Source of the DNA: Eonycteris spelaea
Lineage: Eukaryota > Chordata > Mammalia > Chiroptera > Pteropodidae
NCBI GenBank assembly: GCA_003508835.1
Contig: PUFA01000539.1
Location: 124,001 to 188,000 of the forward strand
Direction of reading: 5' to 3'
Length of the DNA stretch: 64,000 bases
A model generated the notes under the pieces. It did not search any database. It was given only the letters and a program-made list of their open reading frames with translations, and had not been told where the DNA came from. Position 1 is the stretch's first letter; each line of letters starts with the position of its first letter. Positions 51,431 to 64,000 of this stretch are shown one piece after another. The translations under genes were made by a program, and so were the position numbers.

Positions 51431-53040
51431 GTTGACTGAGGAATTAGTCAAATGAGGCTGAAAGACAGGTAGGAGTCAAGGTTGACCTCTGGTTTCTGGC
51501 TCGGGCAGCTGAATTGATGGTAATGCCATTCCCTGGAGAAAAAGGCACAGAAAGAACAACCATTATATGAAAGAAGGTAACAGATTCAGCTTGCACAGGA
51601 TTGCGTTTAGGTGGGTAGGGAAGGGGAAGCATTGGCTGGTTAGTTGGATGTACAGATGTGGAGCTCAATTGTGAGGTCTGGCTGGAGACAAAGGTATGGG
51701 TGCCATCACTAAGTGGAAGGCAAACAAGATCAAGGGAGAGGCTGCAGTAAGAAAGGAGGCCCGGGCAGACACTTCTTGGAGACTTTGGTTTGAAGGATAG
51801 CAGAAGGAGTTTGAAATGGGGATGAGGAAGGCAGGCAGAGAACAAAGGGCAAACCTGCACCCATGGGGCTTAGCAGGCACTGCAGTCTCAGGTACCGGTC
51901 ATTTGGGCAGAGAGTTTCACTGTGAGACAGACTGATAAGTGACCCCGGGATTTAGGAATAAGGAATTTATTAATGACCTCAGTAAGAGGTTTCAGTGGAC
52001 AGCATGGAAGGCTGCCAGATGTTAATGGGGTGAGATGAGGGAATGAGGTCAACTCAAAACGGTTGGCTGTGATAGGGGAGCGAGGCCTAGGCCGGAATAA
52101 AAAAAAAAACAACATGCAGACACCAGAGAGATTTGGTTTTGTCCTGTTTTTAAATAAGAGCCTGTAAATGTTGTTGAGAAGGAGCCAGGACAAAGGGAGG
52201 GGCTAAACGTGGCGGATCCTCGACAGAGCAAGGTTCCTGAGCACACGGAGAAAAGGAAGTAGGAGCCTGAGACAGGAGGACAGGCCTGTAAGAGGAGGGA
52301 AAGAGGGTGCAGGTGCAGGAAGCTTTGTACGGCGGGTGGCAGGAGGTCGAGGGACTTCCTCTTTGTGGTTTCCATTTTCTTTGTGAACGAGCGGAAAAGG
52401 TTCTGTTAAAAATAAAGTGGTAGGTCAACATTTCAGGAAAATGGGTTCTCAGCTTTAGTTTCTGCTGTTCAGAAGTGGGGCTTGGCTGTAGAAGCCAGAA
52501 TGATTTCCAGACAGAGCTGAGGACCCAGATGAGTCTGAGATCATAAACCGGTAGGGGACAAACCTGTGGGTAGTTTCTCAGCTCGCCTTACTGACGCACG
52601 TGCAGGCGTAGAGGAAGAGGCAGTTGAAGTGAGTGGAGATGGGTTTTGCCTGGCGGGGGTACGGAGGGACAGCGTGTGAAGGAATTAAGGACTTGTGTGT
52701 GCAAGAGAATGGCGAAGCGATGGATGGCAGAGTCTCAGATGGGTAGAACACCAAGAAGTGAACACCAGAGGGAAGCAAGGTCAGAGGCTGAGAAGAGAAA
52801 TCAAAAGTCTTGATGAGGTGGAAGGACAGGCATCGTGGGCGCAAGTGAATGAGGAAGCGAGAGGAGCCGGAGGCGGTGGTTTCGGGGGCAAGTCTGAGAT
52901 GGAGATTTAAATAGGATGCGCTTCTGAGAGCTGGCCGGGTCCAGAGTGTGGCTATGGGGGAGGGTGGCTGAGGCGAGGATGCCTGAATGAGGAGGAAAAG
53001 GAAGAGTGAGGCAAGGTTCTGGACCCACTTGAGTTACCAG
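51431..53040. other. Purine-rich intergenic block, probably old repeat
   Basis: The + strand is strongly G/A-rich for about 1.6 kb, which produces several long open frames on the minus strand (for example 51444-51860 and 52049-52375). Their products are Ser/Pro/Leu-rich without domains, overlap each other in different frames and look compositional. Parts resemble an interspersed repeat also hinted at in 28985-29390. Confidence 0.45.
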
Positions 53041-53089
53041 AATGAAAGCCCTCCCCTACTTGCAGAGGTTTAATGAAGTTGCACAGAAT

Positions 53090-53280
53090 GCGAATCTAGA
53101 CCCTCTGCTTATCGGAGGTTAAATAGGCAACCCATTTAACCTCTTAGACTCCGTTTCCTCATTTATAAGGGAAGTGGAGTATTAACACCTGCCTCGCTGA
53201 GTGGTGGGAGGATGAAGCATACACAGTGCACACAGCACAGTGCTCGACACTTGGTAGCTGCACGATGCATGAGTTTTACC
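53090..53280 (-). repeat. MIR SINE
   Basis: 'acccatttaacctcttagactccgtttcctcatttataaggg', 'cagcacagtgctcgacacttggtagctgc'. Confidence 0.8.
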
Positions 53281-53689
53281 TCCCTTTGAAATGTGGTCCA
53301 CAGACTTGAGAAAGATGCTCTAGGTTGGTCCGACTGGTCAAGAGTGCAGGGGGATCTTAGCTTCCTATATTGTGGAGATAACGTGTTTATGACACAATCT
53401 CAGACAGATTGTGCTACCCTTTGAAAGTCTTGCCTGACATTAGTGGCTCACTTAGAAGTGTGCAATCAACTTCGACCTCCGGAACATTTTAATATAAACT
53501 GTAGCAACTGAGTCAGGGTAGCTGATAACAAAAAATACCTACAGCATATTTCTGGCCACAAACACATCATCAACCTTTTAACTAAAGACCCCAAACACTC
53601 CTAATAGTAAACATTGAAATTAATGTGAGCTATACATACAGTTAAGAAAGATGAATAAAAAAAAAAAGAGAGAGAGAATTCTTTTCCAA

Positions 53690-53970
53690 CCCATTTATTC
53701 CAGTTCAGGTTCATGGTGGCTGAAGCATCTGGCAGATCAGTGTGCTGGATGGGCACCCACCCAGGACAGCACACCTTTCCGTCGCAGAGCACACTCACAC
53801 CCACACCCACACCCACACTCACTCAGACAAGGACAATGTAGACACACAGATTCTCTTAATGTGCACATCTTTGGGTGTGGGAGGAAATTGGAATTTCGGG
53901 AGAAAACCCACACAGACATGGGGAGAACATGTAAACTCCACACAGGCAGCGGACCCAGCCAGCAATCAAG
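53690..53970. repeat. Old interspersed repeat fragment with an (ACACCC)n patch
   Basis: 'tttgggtgtgggaggaaattgg', 'ggagaaaacccacacagacatggggagaacatgtaaactccacacaggcag' is a widely conserved repeat motif. I could not name the family. A CACACC-type hexamer run sits at 53795-53822. Confidence 0.5.
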
Positions 53971-54034
53971 CATTTTTTCTCATCAACGTTATAATAAAAC
54001 AACATTGAACAAAACTCTATTCAAGGACCTGCTA

Positions 54035-54290
54035 TATTGATGGAAGAGCCAGGTGTTCTTAATCCTCTCAGACAGCTGCCTTTGCTTGTAAAGCAAACTT
54101 TGTGGAATGCTGGAGAGCCCAGGTGTTTGTAATCACCTGAGGAACTTAAACAAAAAACCTGATGACTTGGTCCAACCCCAAGACATTACCATTTAATTAG
54201 TCTGGGGTGTAGCCTGTCTTTGGAATTTTTAAAGCTCCCCAGGTGATTCTAATGGGAAACCAAGTTTGAGAACCATTATATAGAAAATAA
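54035..54290. repeat. MER5A-type hAT fragments
   Basis: Two head regions ('gagcccaggtgtttgtaatcacctgaggaactt' and, inverted, 'aaagctccccaggtgattctaatgggaaaccaagtttgagaacc'). Confidence 0.7.
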
Positions 54291-54512
54291 ATAAATAAAC
54301 ATTTTCTCTATTGCTCAGGATATTCTCACTGAATACAGAAATAATAGAATGAGGAATACCTGTTCTTACTGTAAATACAATTTTTCTGACATGAATGGAG
54401 GGAAATGCCATCCGAGGAGCAGATTTGGCTGATCTGGCATTTTTCTGGTGCCTTTAGCATTCTCCATAGAAAAGCAGGACTTCAGGGTATCTGCCCATCC
54501 AAATGTCTAGAG

Positions 54513-54821
54513 CAGCACTGTCACGTATAACACAAAAGTGCTAGCCACATACAACATTTTTAATTTTCTAATGGCCACATTTAAAAAGTAATTAGAAAGA
54601 GGTAAAATTAATTTTAATAATACATTTTATTTGGCCCAATAATCCCAAATATTATCAGTTCAACATACTATCAATATAAAATTTAATAAGATATTTTAAA
54701 TTTTTTGGAAACTAAGTTCTAAAAATCATGTTTTGCAGCATATTGCAATTTGACTTAGGACCATTTCAAGTGCTCAGTAGTCACACATGACTAGTGGCTG
54801 GCATACTGTAGGACAGTGCTG
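54513..54821. mobile_element. hAT-Charlie MITE (MER1-like), complete
   Basis: Perfect 10-base terminal inverted repeats CAGCACTGTC / GACAGTGCTG. The flanking 8-mers gtctagag (54505-54512) and gtttagac (54822-54829) match at 6 of 8, as an aged target duplication. The interior ('aattttctaatggccacattt', 'aggtaaaattaattttaataatacattttattt') is typical of MER1-type elements. Confidence 0.8.
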
Positions 54822-55484
54822 GTTTAGACATGACGGCATTCATCAGTATTAGATGCCAAATCAGAACACTTTAAGGAGATGACATTATAGCATAAAATAT
54901 ATTTTTCCTTCAGAACATTTAGGTGATATCAGGGCTCAGGGAATGGAATATTTTCTTTTCCTCTTGTAATCCCAGCTAGCCCTGTCAGGACACAAATACT
55001 TAGTAGATGCAGAAAATCGATTCTGACTCCTGCTGTACTAAATTCTTCAGAATCATCTCCCCATTGGGGTATTCATCTGGAGTTATGTGGGGCACTGAGT
55101 TATAAACAGTGCTGTGAAGTACTCACTTTCTATTTTAACAGAAATAAACATTTAAGATACAACCTATTAAAAGGATGAATTTCAAATAATGAAATTGAAG
55201 GCACATCAGTTGATGCCAAATCTTAAACCACTCTTGCCACTATTGCTTCTGCTCTATGGGAGATCTATTTAAAAAGAGGTTAGTACAGATCCTAAAATCA
55301 TTCTCTCCACTATGTAACACTGCCTTCTGATATTTGACTCTTGAAAACTTTTGGGGAGATTGCTGTAGTGGACCAAAGACATTGGGAAGACGAGATGTAT
55401 AGCTGGAGAATGTCTGTGGAAGTGTCTGAGGAAGCCTATTCATTCAGCACTCATACCACATGCCAGGCACTATTATCAGCTAAG

Positions 55485-55650
55485 AGTCGAAAGTTTGACA
55501 AAGCAAATATTTTCATTCAACAAACACTTATTGAGCACCTACTATGTGCACAGTACTACAAATTCAATGATGAACATGATAGATATGGTACTTTCCCCTC
55601 ACTGAGCTCGTGGCCTAGTTTGAGAGACAAATAATAAGAAAAACAAGATA
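55485..55650 (+). repeat. L2 3' fragment
   Basis: 'attcaacaaacacttattgagcacctactatgtgcacagtac', then 'ctcactgagctcgtggcctagtttgagagaca'. Confidence 0.85.
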
Positions 55651-55764
55651 ATAAATAATATACTCTGATAAAAAATCACGAGGGGTGCTTCCTTGATCTC
55701 TGGTGGTTAGGGAATACCTCTCTAAGGAGATGATATTTAAACTGGGGATTAGAAAGGTGGATAT

Positions 55765-56262
55765 ATCACTTTTTGCTATGTAATAAACTATTCCAAATTT
55801 TAGAAAATCCTTGTTAACTCATGATTCTGTGGGTCAGCACTTTGGGCTGGTCTTATGTGGGTGGAACTTCTGGCCTTAATCAGGCTCACCTGGTCTTGCC
55901 ATGGGGCTCCCTCAGGCATCTGTGGCCCGCTGTAGCACAGGCTGGGAGCTGGATGGCTGTCACCTTACTGGGGCACCTCAGTTCTCCATGTGATCACTTG
56001 TGCTCCAGCAAGCTCTCCCAGGATTGTTCACATGGCAGCAGGGTTCCAAGAGAAGCATGAGAGTAAGCTTAATACACCAGCATTTTGCATGCCTCTGTTT
56101 TTGCCGTATTTGCCAATACCTCATTGGACAAAGTAAGTCACTTGTCCAAATCAAATTCAATAGATATAGAGAAATAGATATTACATCTTACGGCAGAGCT
56201 TACAATGTCACATCATAAGAACATGGTTGCAGATAATGGAAATATCATGCATTCAGTTTACC
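55765..56262 (+). repeat. Unnamed mammalian interspersed repeat, copy 3 of 4
   Basis: 'tttttgctatgtaataaactattcc', 'ctggtcttgccatggggctccctcaggcatctg', 'cacatggcagcagggttccaagagaagcatgagag', 'cattggacaaagtaagtcac'. Confidence 0.7.
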
Positions 56263-58980
56263 ACAGGTGGATAGAAGATTAACACAAGAAAAGATTGAAG
56301 AGGCAGGGAAGATAGGAAAAGGGATGGGGGTGAAAATCTGTTCTTAGTATGTTAACATTGGGTTGCTCATGGGAAAGGAGGGGAGGGGTTATTGGTCACC
56401 CTGGAGTCCAATCATCTGGAGTCCAATCCGATCAAATCTACGAAATTGTTGTGCTTCAGAATTCACCAAGAACTGGAGGACTAGATTAGAAAAGAGCAAT
56501 TAATGTCTCCAAAGAAAATCAGTGGTAGAGACAGCATTCATATTAAATTCACTGAAGAGAAAAATAAAGGTTAAATATTGGTGTCCAAATAAAATAGTAC
56601 ACAACTTAAAGTTATGAAGATGTTGAAGGATATTTGGAATATAGTTAATAAATATTTTCTGTGCCTCCTAAAATCAATATGTATTGAGGATCTGATATGT
56701 GGGAGTCTCTGCTATGCCTGGAGAGAGAGAATGGAGGAAGAAGGAAGATATATATGAGTAGTTAAGAGCACAGACATTAATGTCAAGCTGTCCTTGGTTT
56801 GACTTCCAGTATTCTGTGTAACCTTGAGTAAGTTACTGACTTTTATTCAAGTTAAAATATAAAATGTAAGTAATATCACATTTTTGGTTTCTTACAGAAA
56901 TGACATAAACAAAACACCTAAAATATTGTCTGGTATATAAGAGACCCCCAAATAAATGTTTATTCTTGTTATTAATGTATTCTACTTATAAAGAACTAGT
57001 TTGGGTGACAAGACCTTCAATAGCAAATCTAGAGTTGAAAAGTAGTTTAATAAGAGGAGAGATGGTGTATAGTGTAGACTAAATTTTCTGGGAGTCAGAG
57101 AAAGAATAAAGCTCAGGCTTCACTGTCCATGAAAGGTTTTCCAAATGTGTGATTTTTCATAGCTATTTTTTTTTTCTGCACTATGGACTTCTCTTTCTCT
57201 AGTTCCTGCCATCTCTGAAGTTAGACAGTTCCCTTGAATGGTGATCTGCAGCAACCCAGATCACACACATTAATTACTGCTCTGCAAAGTTCTCTTTTGC
57301 TTTGATCCACTAGCAAAGGATGTCGATTTTTGAAGTGTTCATTAATGCAGCACATATATGATCATGCCTTCTTTATGGCTCTACTTATATTGGGGTAAGT
57401 TGACTTGGACGTGGTGGGAAATAATAGGGGGCATGCAAAATTATCTTTACAACCCACCTGAAATTAGCAAAGTGGTGGGGGACCTTTTCACAGTCCACCA
57501 ATGTGGTCTATGGGTTTACTAGCTCATAGACCTGGAATGAGTGTATGGAGGCACTCAAATTGATGCCAATTTCATATACCAATTAATCATGAAATCAGGA
57601 TGACTGGAAAAATGAGAGTATGATGAGGGACTGGAGGAAAGAGAGAACAGGACCTCTCTTCCTTTCTTGTAAATGGGATTAATATTAGCCATGTAACGTT
57701 TATGTGGCTCATGTCACTGAAGTTTCAGAGGGTAGGGAACTGCTCAAATAAACCGATGCCCACAACAAGTAGCATGAGTCCTCAGGGTAGAACTACAGCA
57801 TAATCCCCCCAGGTTGGTAAATATTTGTAGTTGCATGAAGCAATTATACTCTTTTTAACTTCAAGTAACATAGATGTTCAATAAATCAAAGTGAGTGAAA
57901 TTACTTAGATAGGTTTATGTTTGCTCTGATTTATGTTGACGTTAATTCAATAAACAACCAATGAGCACCTGCTATAACCTGGGCCTTTTCCTGGGCCCCA
58001 GGTAGCTCATAGATTCCTTGAGATAGCCCCCAGGTTTGGAGGCTACACAACTAGCAATTCATCTGCTGATAGGAAACACACCGAGACCTCTGCCACTATA
58101 GCTTGAGGTTCCACCATCAAACAAGGCCAATCTGAAACCCTCCTCCTCCCTTATGGTGCCCTTTCCTAATCGGCCTTCCTTGGCTGCATCTGATTGATAG
58201 GATCATGGGATACTTTAGCTGCAAGGGAAACTGTGAAGGTGAGTTCCAGTTTCTGTCTCAAAGAGGTGGGAAATTACCAACATACAGAAATAGTGTTTAA
58301 AAAGTATCAAGTGGCCACAAAGACAGATAGATAGCCACTTTAGAGGGTTCTTTGTTTTTAATTTTCAATAGTGAGATGTGATTAGCCTCACCGAAGAATG
58401 AGAATTTCAGCTGAAAATATCTCTGTTAAATATACAGCCATTTGTTTTACCTCACCTGCTTTTACTTACTGAGCAACTGTCACTGACAATCATTGTAAGC
58501 CAGTTAAAAAAAAAATTCTGACAAAAAATATTCATACTTTCCCCAAAATTGAAAAGGAAGGGAAATATAAAAATTCAGTATGCATGCAAATACATTAATA
58601 TCCACTTACTACCCTGGATGAAACCAAGCAAATAAGGAAAAGCTAAAAGAAATTCTTCAGAGGAAAGGCTGATGCTGTTTTGTTCTGTGGTCTTTTGGAT
58701 CTTGCTATACTGTAGTTTTTAAGACTGTGTAGCCACTGAGGCTGAGGATTGCTCTGGTTCCTGCTTTCCTCACATTCTTGGGTATTTGAAATGTTCTCAT
58801 AGAAAAGTGTGGTCATCTACGAGATGTTAGAGTTTGGTTTGATTTGAGGGTAGGATGAATTTTCCTGCTGGCAAAAGCCATCTAAACATTAAAGAAGAAG
58901 GGTAGAAGGCTGATAAGCTCCTCTGTTTGATAATCCATGAAGACTGTGTTTATAAATGTGATTTGGAGGGCCTTCATCTA
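56263..58980. other. Intergenic, no gene seen
   Basis: A weak MIR-like piece at about 56760-56960 and otherwise featureless AT-rich sequence. Confidence 0.55.
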
Positions 58981-59004
58981 AGACCTTGTTTAGTGATTTT
59001 ACGT

Positions 59005-60070
59005 ATTTTGACCTTTTAACTGAGGTAGAATATACATACAGAAAAAAGGCATATACTGTAGAGCTCGTTGAATTTTTATAAATTTGAAATATCCATGGGA
59101 CTAGTACCCAGATCAAGATTAAAAACATTATGACATTACATTAAAAACATTCAGGCTGGCTTTATGGGTGTTGACCCATGTAATTGTACAGGGCCCCATA
59201 CTTACTTAGGAGGTCTTGCACTTGGTTTGATGCTCTGCTGTAGCTATCTTGAAATTCTTCATAATTCTTAACAAGGGGGCCTACATTTTCCCTTTGCACC
59301 AGGCCCTGTAAATTATGTAGCTGGTCCTGATTACCAGGACCCCAGGGCTCCCCTTCGTGCCTTTTACTAGTCACTATCTGTCCCTGCAATTGTTCTCAAT
59401 GTCCTGTTTTTCTATTTTATGTCAATGAAACACAGTGTGTACTCTTTTATGACTGGCTTCATTCCTAAATATTATGTTTTTCAAATTTTTTCACATATTG
59501 TTGCATGCAGTTGTTGGTCATTTATTCTCATTGCCATATCATGTTGCATTGTGTGAATGGACAACAATTTGTTTATCCATTCTACTGTTGATGGGCATTT
59601 TGGTGGTTTCCAGTCTAGGGGTATTTTCTGTAGAGCTCCTGTTCTTGTACATGTTATTGTTTGCAGTTTACACCAGAAAAATTTAATATTAGGTATAGCA
59701 CTTACAAATATCTTTATGTTTGGTCTTATGTTGTCAGTTTTGGTATAAGTATCCACATTTAAATTAGAGAAATAATGATTTGCTTAAAATACTAAGATAT
59801 GCAGTATACTTTGGACACAGTTTGAGATATAATGTACATTCCAAGCAAATATCGGTGCGTTAGAACCATGGTAGACATGAAAATTGCCAGTTTTCTACTC
59901 CTGTTGTTTAGTTTTTGCTTTGCACACATTTTGATGAAAATACATGTGCATTTCTGTTAGACATATACCTAAGAATGGAATTGCTGGGTCATAAGATATG
60001 TAGATACTGCAAAGCTGCCTTCCAAACTGGAAATTAAAAAGTGTACTCCCAGCAGCAGCCTTTGAAGTTC
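59005..60070 (-). mobile_element. L1 fragments, antisense, interrupted by a short unnamed repeat
   Basis: 59005-59150 ('taactgaggtagaatatacatacag ... cccagatcaagattaaaaac') and 59395-60070 ('tgactggcttcattcctaaatattatg ... caattgctgggtc') are minus-strand L1 3' sequence. Between them, 59155-59390 reads on the minus strand as a separate short repeat (with 'gaccagctacataatttacagggcc'). Confidence 0.7.
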
Positions 60071-60439
60071 ATCTCTCAGCTCAACCTTGTTTCAAGTCCT
60101 ATACTATGATGACGTCTGCTGGTTGTTACTGTGACCCCGTCTCACCAAAGTAGTTAAATGTAGAAAATACAGTTCTTTTTAAGATGTGAGGATTTTACCT
60201 TCTCCACCCTAGATTCAATTGAATTCATTCATTTTATGTTTTATGACATACATCTGGGGGGAAAATTCAAGTGAGGAATAAATAAATATTAAAGATACAC
60301 AGAACTTTCTACAACAGAGCAGCTATAGCATCAAATCCCTCCCCTCCTGGATCTTACTATCTGGCCATCAGACAAATATACACGTTCTATTTAAAAGTAA
60401 GACCACTATTAAGATAGGTCCATATAGTATTAGTAGAAG

Positions 60440-60665
60440 TAGTAGACTCAAACTGGGCTGCTGCAGTTTGGAGTCTGACTCCATATTTAATAACTTAATG
60501 ATGTGGAGCAAGTTTTTGTCTGGATCAAGTTTTTAAACTACTTTGTGCCTCAGTTTCTTCATACATAAATGGGGATAATAACAGAAGTCCTCATAATGGT
60601 TTTATGAAGAGTAAATGAGTGTAAATACACCTAGCATTAGTGACTGACACAGAAATGCTATTTGA
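60440..60665 (-). repeat. MIR SINE
   Basis: 'ggagtctgactccatatttaataactta', 'ctactttgtgcctcagtttcttcatacataaatggggataata'. Confidence 0.8.
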
Positions 60666-60879
60666 AGTTGTTGCCATTATCGTTATTTTTTAGAGAAGTC
60701 CAGAGTTTGGAGTAGAAGGTAGTAAAAAGGACTAATGGTTGTATTTGAATGTCTGAGTCAGATAGTCTTTGATTAAAAAGAGAGAGAAAGACAATTTCCT
60801 TGACCAAGTAACACATATGAAACTTACTAATTGCAAGCATGAGTAAAGGAGTGAGATTCTGGGCCCCTTCTTAGTTCTA

Positions 60880-61440
60880 TATCTCTTTCAATTATCTATT
60901 CATTGCTGTTTGATAAATCATCCTAAAACTTAATAGATGAAAACAATAATTCATTATAGTCCCTCATGGTTCTATATGTTGACTCTGCTTAGCTGGATGT
61001 GTCTCACTTGGAGCCTCTCATGTGGTTGGAATCAGATGCCAGATAAGGCTAGAATTTTCAGAAGGCTCTATTAGGAGGTCTGTTCAAGACAATGTACTCG
61101 CAAAGCTGGCAGTTAGTGCTTAATTGTTGACAGGAAGTGTTAACTAGGGTAAGTCAAGCATTAACTTAATTAGAGCATCTATGAGTCCTCCATGTGGCTT
61201 GAGCTTCTAATGACATGGTGATGGGGTCCTGAGAGAAGGGTTTCCCCAAAGCAAGCATTCTAAGAGGCCCGGGAGGAAGCTGCAAGGCTTGAGACCTAGC
61301 TACAGGTCTTAAGTTCAAGAATGCCATTTCTACCACATTTCACTGGTCACACAAAGCCAACTTAGATTTAGTGGGGAATGTGATTACAATGCCAGGAGAT
61401 GAGGATCACTGGGGCCATCTTGTAGAATGGCTATCATTAC
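60880..61440 (+). repeat. Unnamed mammalian interspersed repeat, copy 4 of 4, divergent
   Basis: 'caattatctattcattgctgtttgataaatcatcctaaaacttaatagatgaaaacaat', then 'catgtggttggaatcag', and the later block 'ccacatttcactggtcacacaaagcca'. Confidence 0.55.
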
Positions 61441-61590
61441 CAGTAATTCACACGCTAGAGTTGAAGTCAGAGTCACAAGCTGTAACTCAGACCCTATAAC
61501 TAGCTAATCATGGAACTCAACTTTCTCATTTGTAAATTGAAGGGACTAGACTAGATGACTGCTAATATCCTGTGACTCTATGTTTCTCTG
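61441..61590 (-). repeat. MIR-like SINE fragment
   Basis: 'tggaactcaactttctcatttgtaaattgaagggactagactagatgactgctaa'. Confidence 0.55.
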
Positions 61591-62425
61591 TGGTTTAGTC
61601 ACTGAGTATCTTTTTATCTTGACACCACTTTGTTTTTTGTACATTTAACGACACTCACCATCTAACAAGGATATTATTTATATTCATCAGCTGCTGTTCA
61701 TAAATGTCTATGAAATTTTGTAGAAGCAATTAACAGTAGGAATAAAAAAATGTTCTTAATGGAAAACTTCAAGCTACCTAATTTTGGTATGCAGCCCTAT
61801 TGTCTTATCTTACTAAAATAAATATTGTATCAGATAAATGATAGGTAAATTGGCAGATGACCCTTAAATTTTTATTATCAGAATTTAGTTTTAAACTCCA
61901 GTGTGCATGCCTATATCATCAATTCTTAGAACGTTAGAGGTTTGCTGTTTATGTTTTAAATTTAAACAAAATCAATACTTATGAGAAACATAAGAACTAG
62001 GAATACTTTAACATACTGCACACAGCATAGAACATAACATTAAGCAGCTGTCTCCAAAAAATACCGTTTTTGCAGAAAGTAATATTTTCACAATTTAACA
62101 ATGAATTCATTATAGGAAGTAGGACACTCCTGGAATTCTCACTTGCTTCTCTTTTTTCCACCGGCTCAGATACCCACCTTTTCACCTTGAGGTTTGATTC
62201 AGTTCTTTCAATGTATGAGGCAGCCTATGGATCTTCTGTAACCAAAGAGATCACATTATGTTTGTTTCTTGCAGTTTTATGGACAGAAAACTATGGGAGT
62301 TCCTTCGAGGTCCAGTTGTGACATTTGTCAGTTTTGTTTTTTGGGTTTTTGTTTGTTTGTTTGTCCTTCTTGATGTCACAGCCCCAGAGCTGGGAACAAT
62401 AAAAAGTTGGGTTATTTTCCAGAAT
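61591..62425. other. Intergenic, no gene seen
   Basis: A GTTT-rich run at 62335-62365 is the only simple feature. Confidence 0.5.
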
Positions 62426-62429
62426 GCTT

Positions 62430-62875
62430 ATCTTAGACCATACTCAGCTATAAGAAGAGATGAAATATTACCATTTGTGACAACATGGATGGACCTAAGA
62501 TAATCATGCTAGGCAAAATAAACCAGACAGAAAAAGGTGAAAATCACATATCACTTATATGTGGGATATAAACCTAAAAGCAACAAATGAGCAGGACAAA
62601 CAGAGGCTCTTGGACATGGACTATAGACTAGTGGTTACTAGTGAGGTAGGGGAGGAGGGGGGGAGGTAGATGGAGTAAAAGGGGTCAAATATAGGCGGAA
62701 AGGGGGAGAGTGGTCGGTAAAGGGGATCAAATATATGGTAGCAGAAGGAAACTGGACTTTGGATGGTAAACACACAATAGAATATACAATTGTCAAGTGA
62801 TAATGTACACCTGAAAATTATATAATCATATTAACCAATGTTACCTCAATAAACTTAATTTATAAAGAAAAAAAA
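62430..62875 (+). mobile_element. L1 3' end, less decayed than the other L1s here
   Basis: 'ccatactcagctataagaagagatgaaatattaccatttgtgacaacatggatggacct', then 'cttatatgtgggatataaacctaaaagcaacaaatgagcaggacaaacag', a G-rich tract (62645-62725), and the terminus 'atgtacacctgaaaattatataatcatattaaccaatgttacctcaataaactt' with an A-rich tail. The 3' end form is that of laurasiatherian L1s. Confidence 0.85.
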
Positions 62876-64000
62876 AGAAACATACATGTTCATTTACCTC
62901 AAAAAATGCAACACTTGACTACCAAAATATACTAACTCCAGACAAAATCTCATCTTTGGAGAGAAGGTTGGATGACTTATCCGACCCACACCCAAAATCA
63001 AAAGAAGTAATTTCATCCTCATTTCATCCTCAGGTTATTTAGAGTAAGCTGAGCCATTTGAAATGTTTAAAACCCCACAGGCATATTCTATCATCCATTA
63101 GTTCAGTTTTTATGATCAAGAAAATTTAAATGCAATGCTATTGGTTTGAGAAGAGTAACTGTAAAATGAAATTTACCTGTGGCAGTGAATCTCAAGAATT
63201 TAATGTCTAATATTTCATTGTGTTTGAGCAAAATCATCTAATTTGATTCAAAATTCCATTCATAGTGAAAGAACATTATTAACAATAAATAAAAACAGTA
63301 GTTTAAATTTCAAAGGGACTCTTTTACATGTAATTCTTGTGTTTAAATGGCCTCATTTTCACAGAAACAACAGAGGATGAAAAATGAGCATTTAACTTGA
63401 AAGTCTAACTGAATTTGGCTTTAAACACTGTCACACTCTGGCTGAGTGATTCTAGGAAAGTTTATCTCACTGAGTCTTTGTTTTGCCACATGTAAACAAA
63501 GAATATTGGACTAGTATCACAGTCAGGACATGAGTTTTCTCTCTATTTCATGTAGAAGTCTGAGCATAAACATCCCAGGGTAGTGAGCATAAACATCTTC
63601 AGGGTAAAAGGGCCCACAGACTCCTTACATCTCGCTATTCATTTTATAGGGTATTCTCCTTACCTACATGGTCTAAGACAGCCTACCACCACCACTACCT
63701 CTGAATTCACCCATCAGATATAGGATACAGAGAGGGGAGGAAACCTATTACTTTGGCTCACTTCCCATTGGTCGGAACTTAGCTACCTGGCCCAACTAGC
63801 TTCAAGTGATACATAGAATACAAATTTGTTTTTTTTTTATTAAGTGGCCATGTGCCCACCTAAATATCAGAATTTTTCTTAAGTAGAGAGAGAAGATACA
63901 AAAAAATATTGGGGGGCAGTTAGCAATGTTTACTGCAATGAGATAGCCTCTGATGATCCCTTCTTCAGTTCTAAGTTGTAATTTTTCCTTTCAATTATAT
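62876..64000. other. Intergenic, no gene seen
   Basis: A weak MIR-like piece at about 63425-63520 ('tctggctgagtgattctaggaaagtttatctcactgagtctttg'). Confidence 0.5.

Noticed and set aside
51444..52844. Several 90-140 codon minus-strand frames rich in Ser, Pro and Leu
   Set aside because: They overlap one another in different frames and follow from strand-biased purine content. No domain, splice pattern or start context supports a gene.

Overview
The window is mammalian nuclear DNA, and almost certainly X-chromosomal. It holds the terminal coding exon of PRRG1 (proline-rich Gla protein 1, an Xp gene in human), a ferritin-heavy-chain-like retrocopy of the FTHL17 type, and a short histone H2A variant of the kind that clusters on the mammalian X. 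There are no Alu elements. The repeats are old L1, MIR, L2, MER5 and MLT1 copies plus a 5S-rRNA-derived SINE. That SINE, together with the form of the L1 3' end near 62.8 kb, suggests a laurasiatherian and possibly a fruit bat, because 5S-derived SINEs are described from Pteropodidae. The species call is inference. The high AT content and long gene-free stretches fit Xp21-like intergenic DNA.

Layout. 1-2.8 kb: 3' part of an L1 lying in the last PRRG1 intron and carrying a 5S-derived SINE with a 13-bp target-site duplication. 3.07-3.55 kb: PRRG1 last coding exon, followed by a long 3' UTR with a good poly(A) signal at 7.12 kb. 9.3-14.9 kb: a nearly complete but decayed L1. 15.1-24.1 kb: a gammaretrovirus-like (class I) endogenous provirus with both LTRs and pol remnants, into which a hAT-Charlie transposon (perfect 8-bp target duplication) and a Tigger element have inserted. 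27.2-28.2 kb: the ferritin-like retrocopy with a CpG-rich 5' flank, then a second ferritin 3' fragment at 28.56 kb. 31.5-34.9 kb: a three-layer nest (hAT element, L1, second L1). 35-40 kb: mostly unique intergenic DNA. 40.3-46.7 kb: a degenerate copy of the 3' end of PRRG1, split by a 5.5-kb block that carries the H2A-variant gene between two 435-bp direct repeats. 46.9-64 kb: no gene seen, only fragments of L1, L2, MIR, MLT1, hAT and unnamed repeats.

Only PRRG1 is clearly an intact gene part. The ferritin-like and H2A-like loci each keep a long conserved reading frame that is broken by single-base indels: two compensating ones in ferritin, and one at a four-G run next to the H2A start codon. 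They are either recent pseudogenes or genes with sequence errors. The most unusual structure is the H2A locus sitting, between direct repeats, inside a relic duplication of the neighbouring PRRG1 gene.
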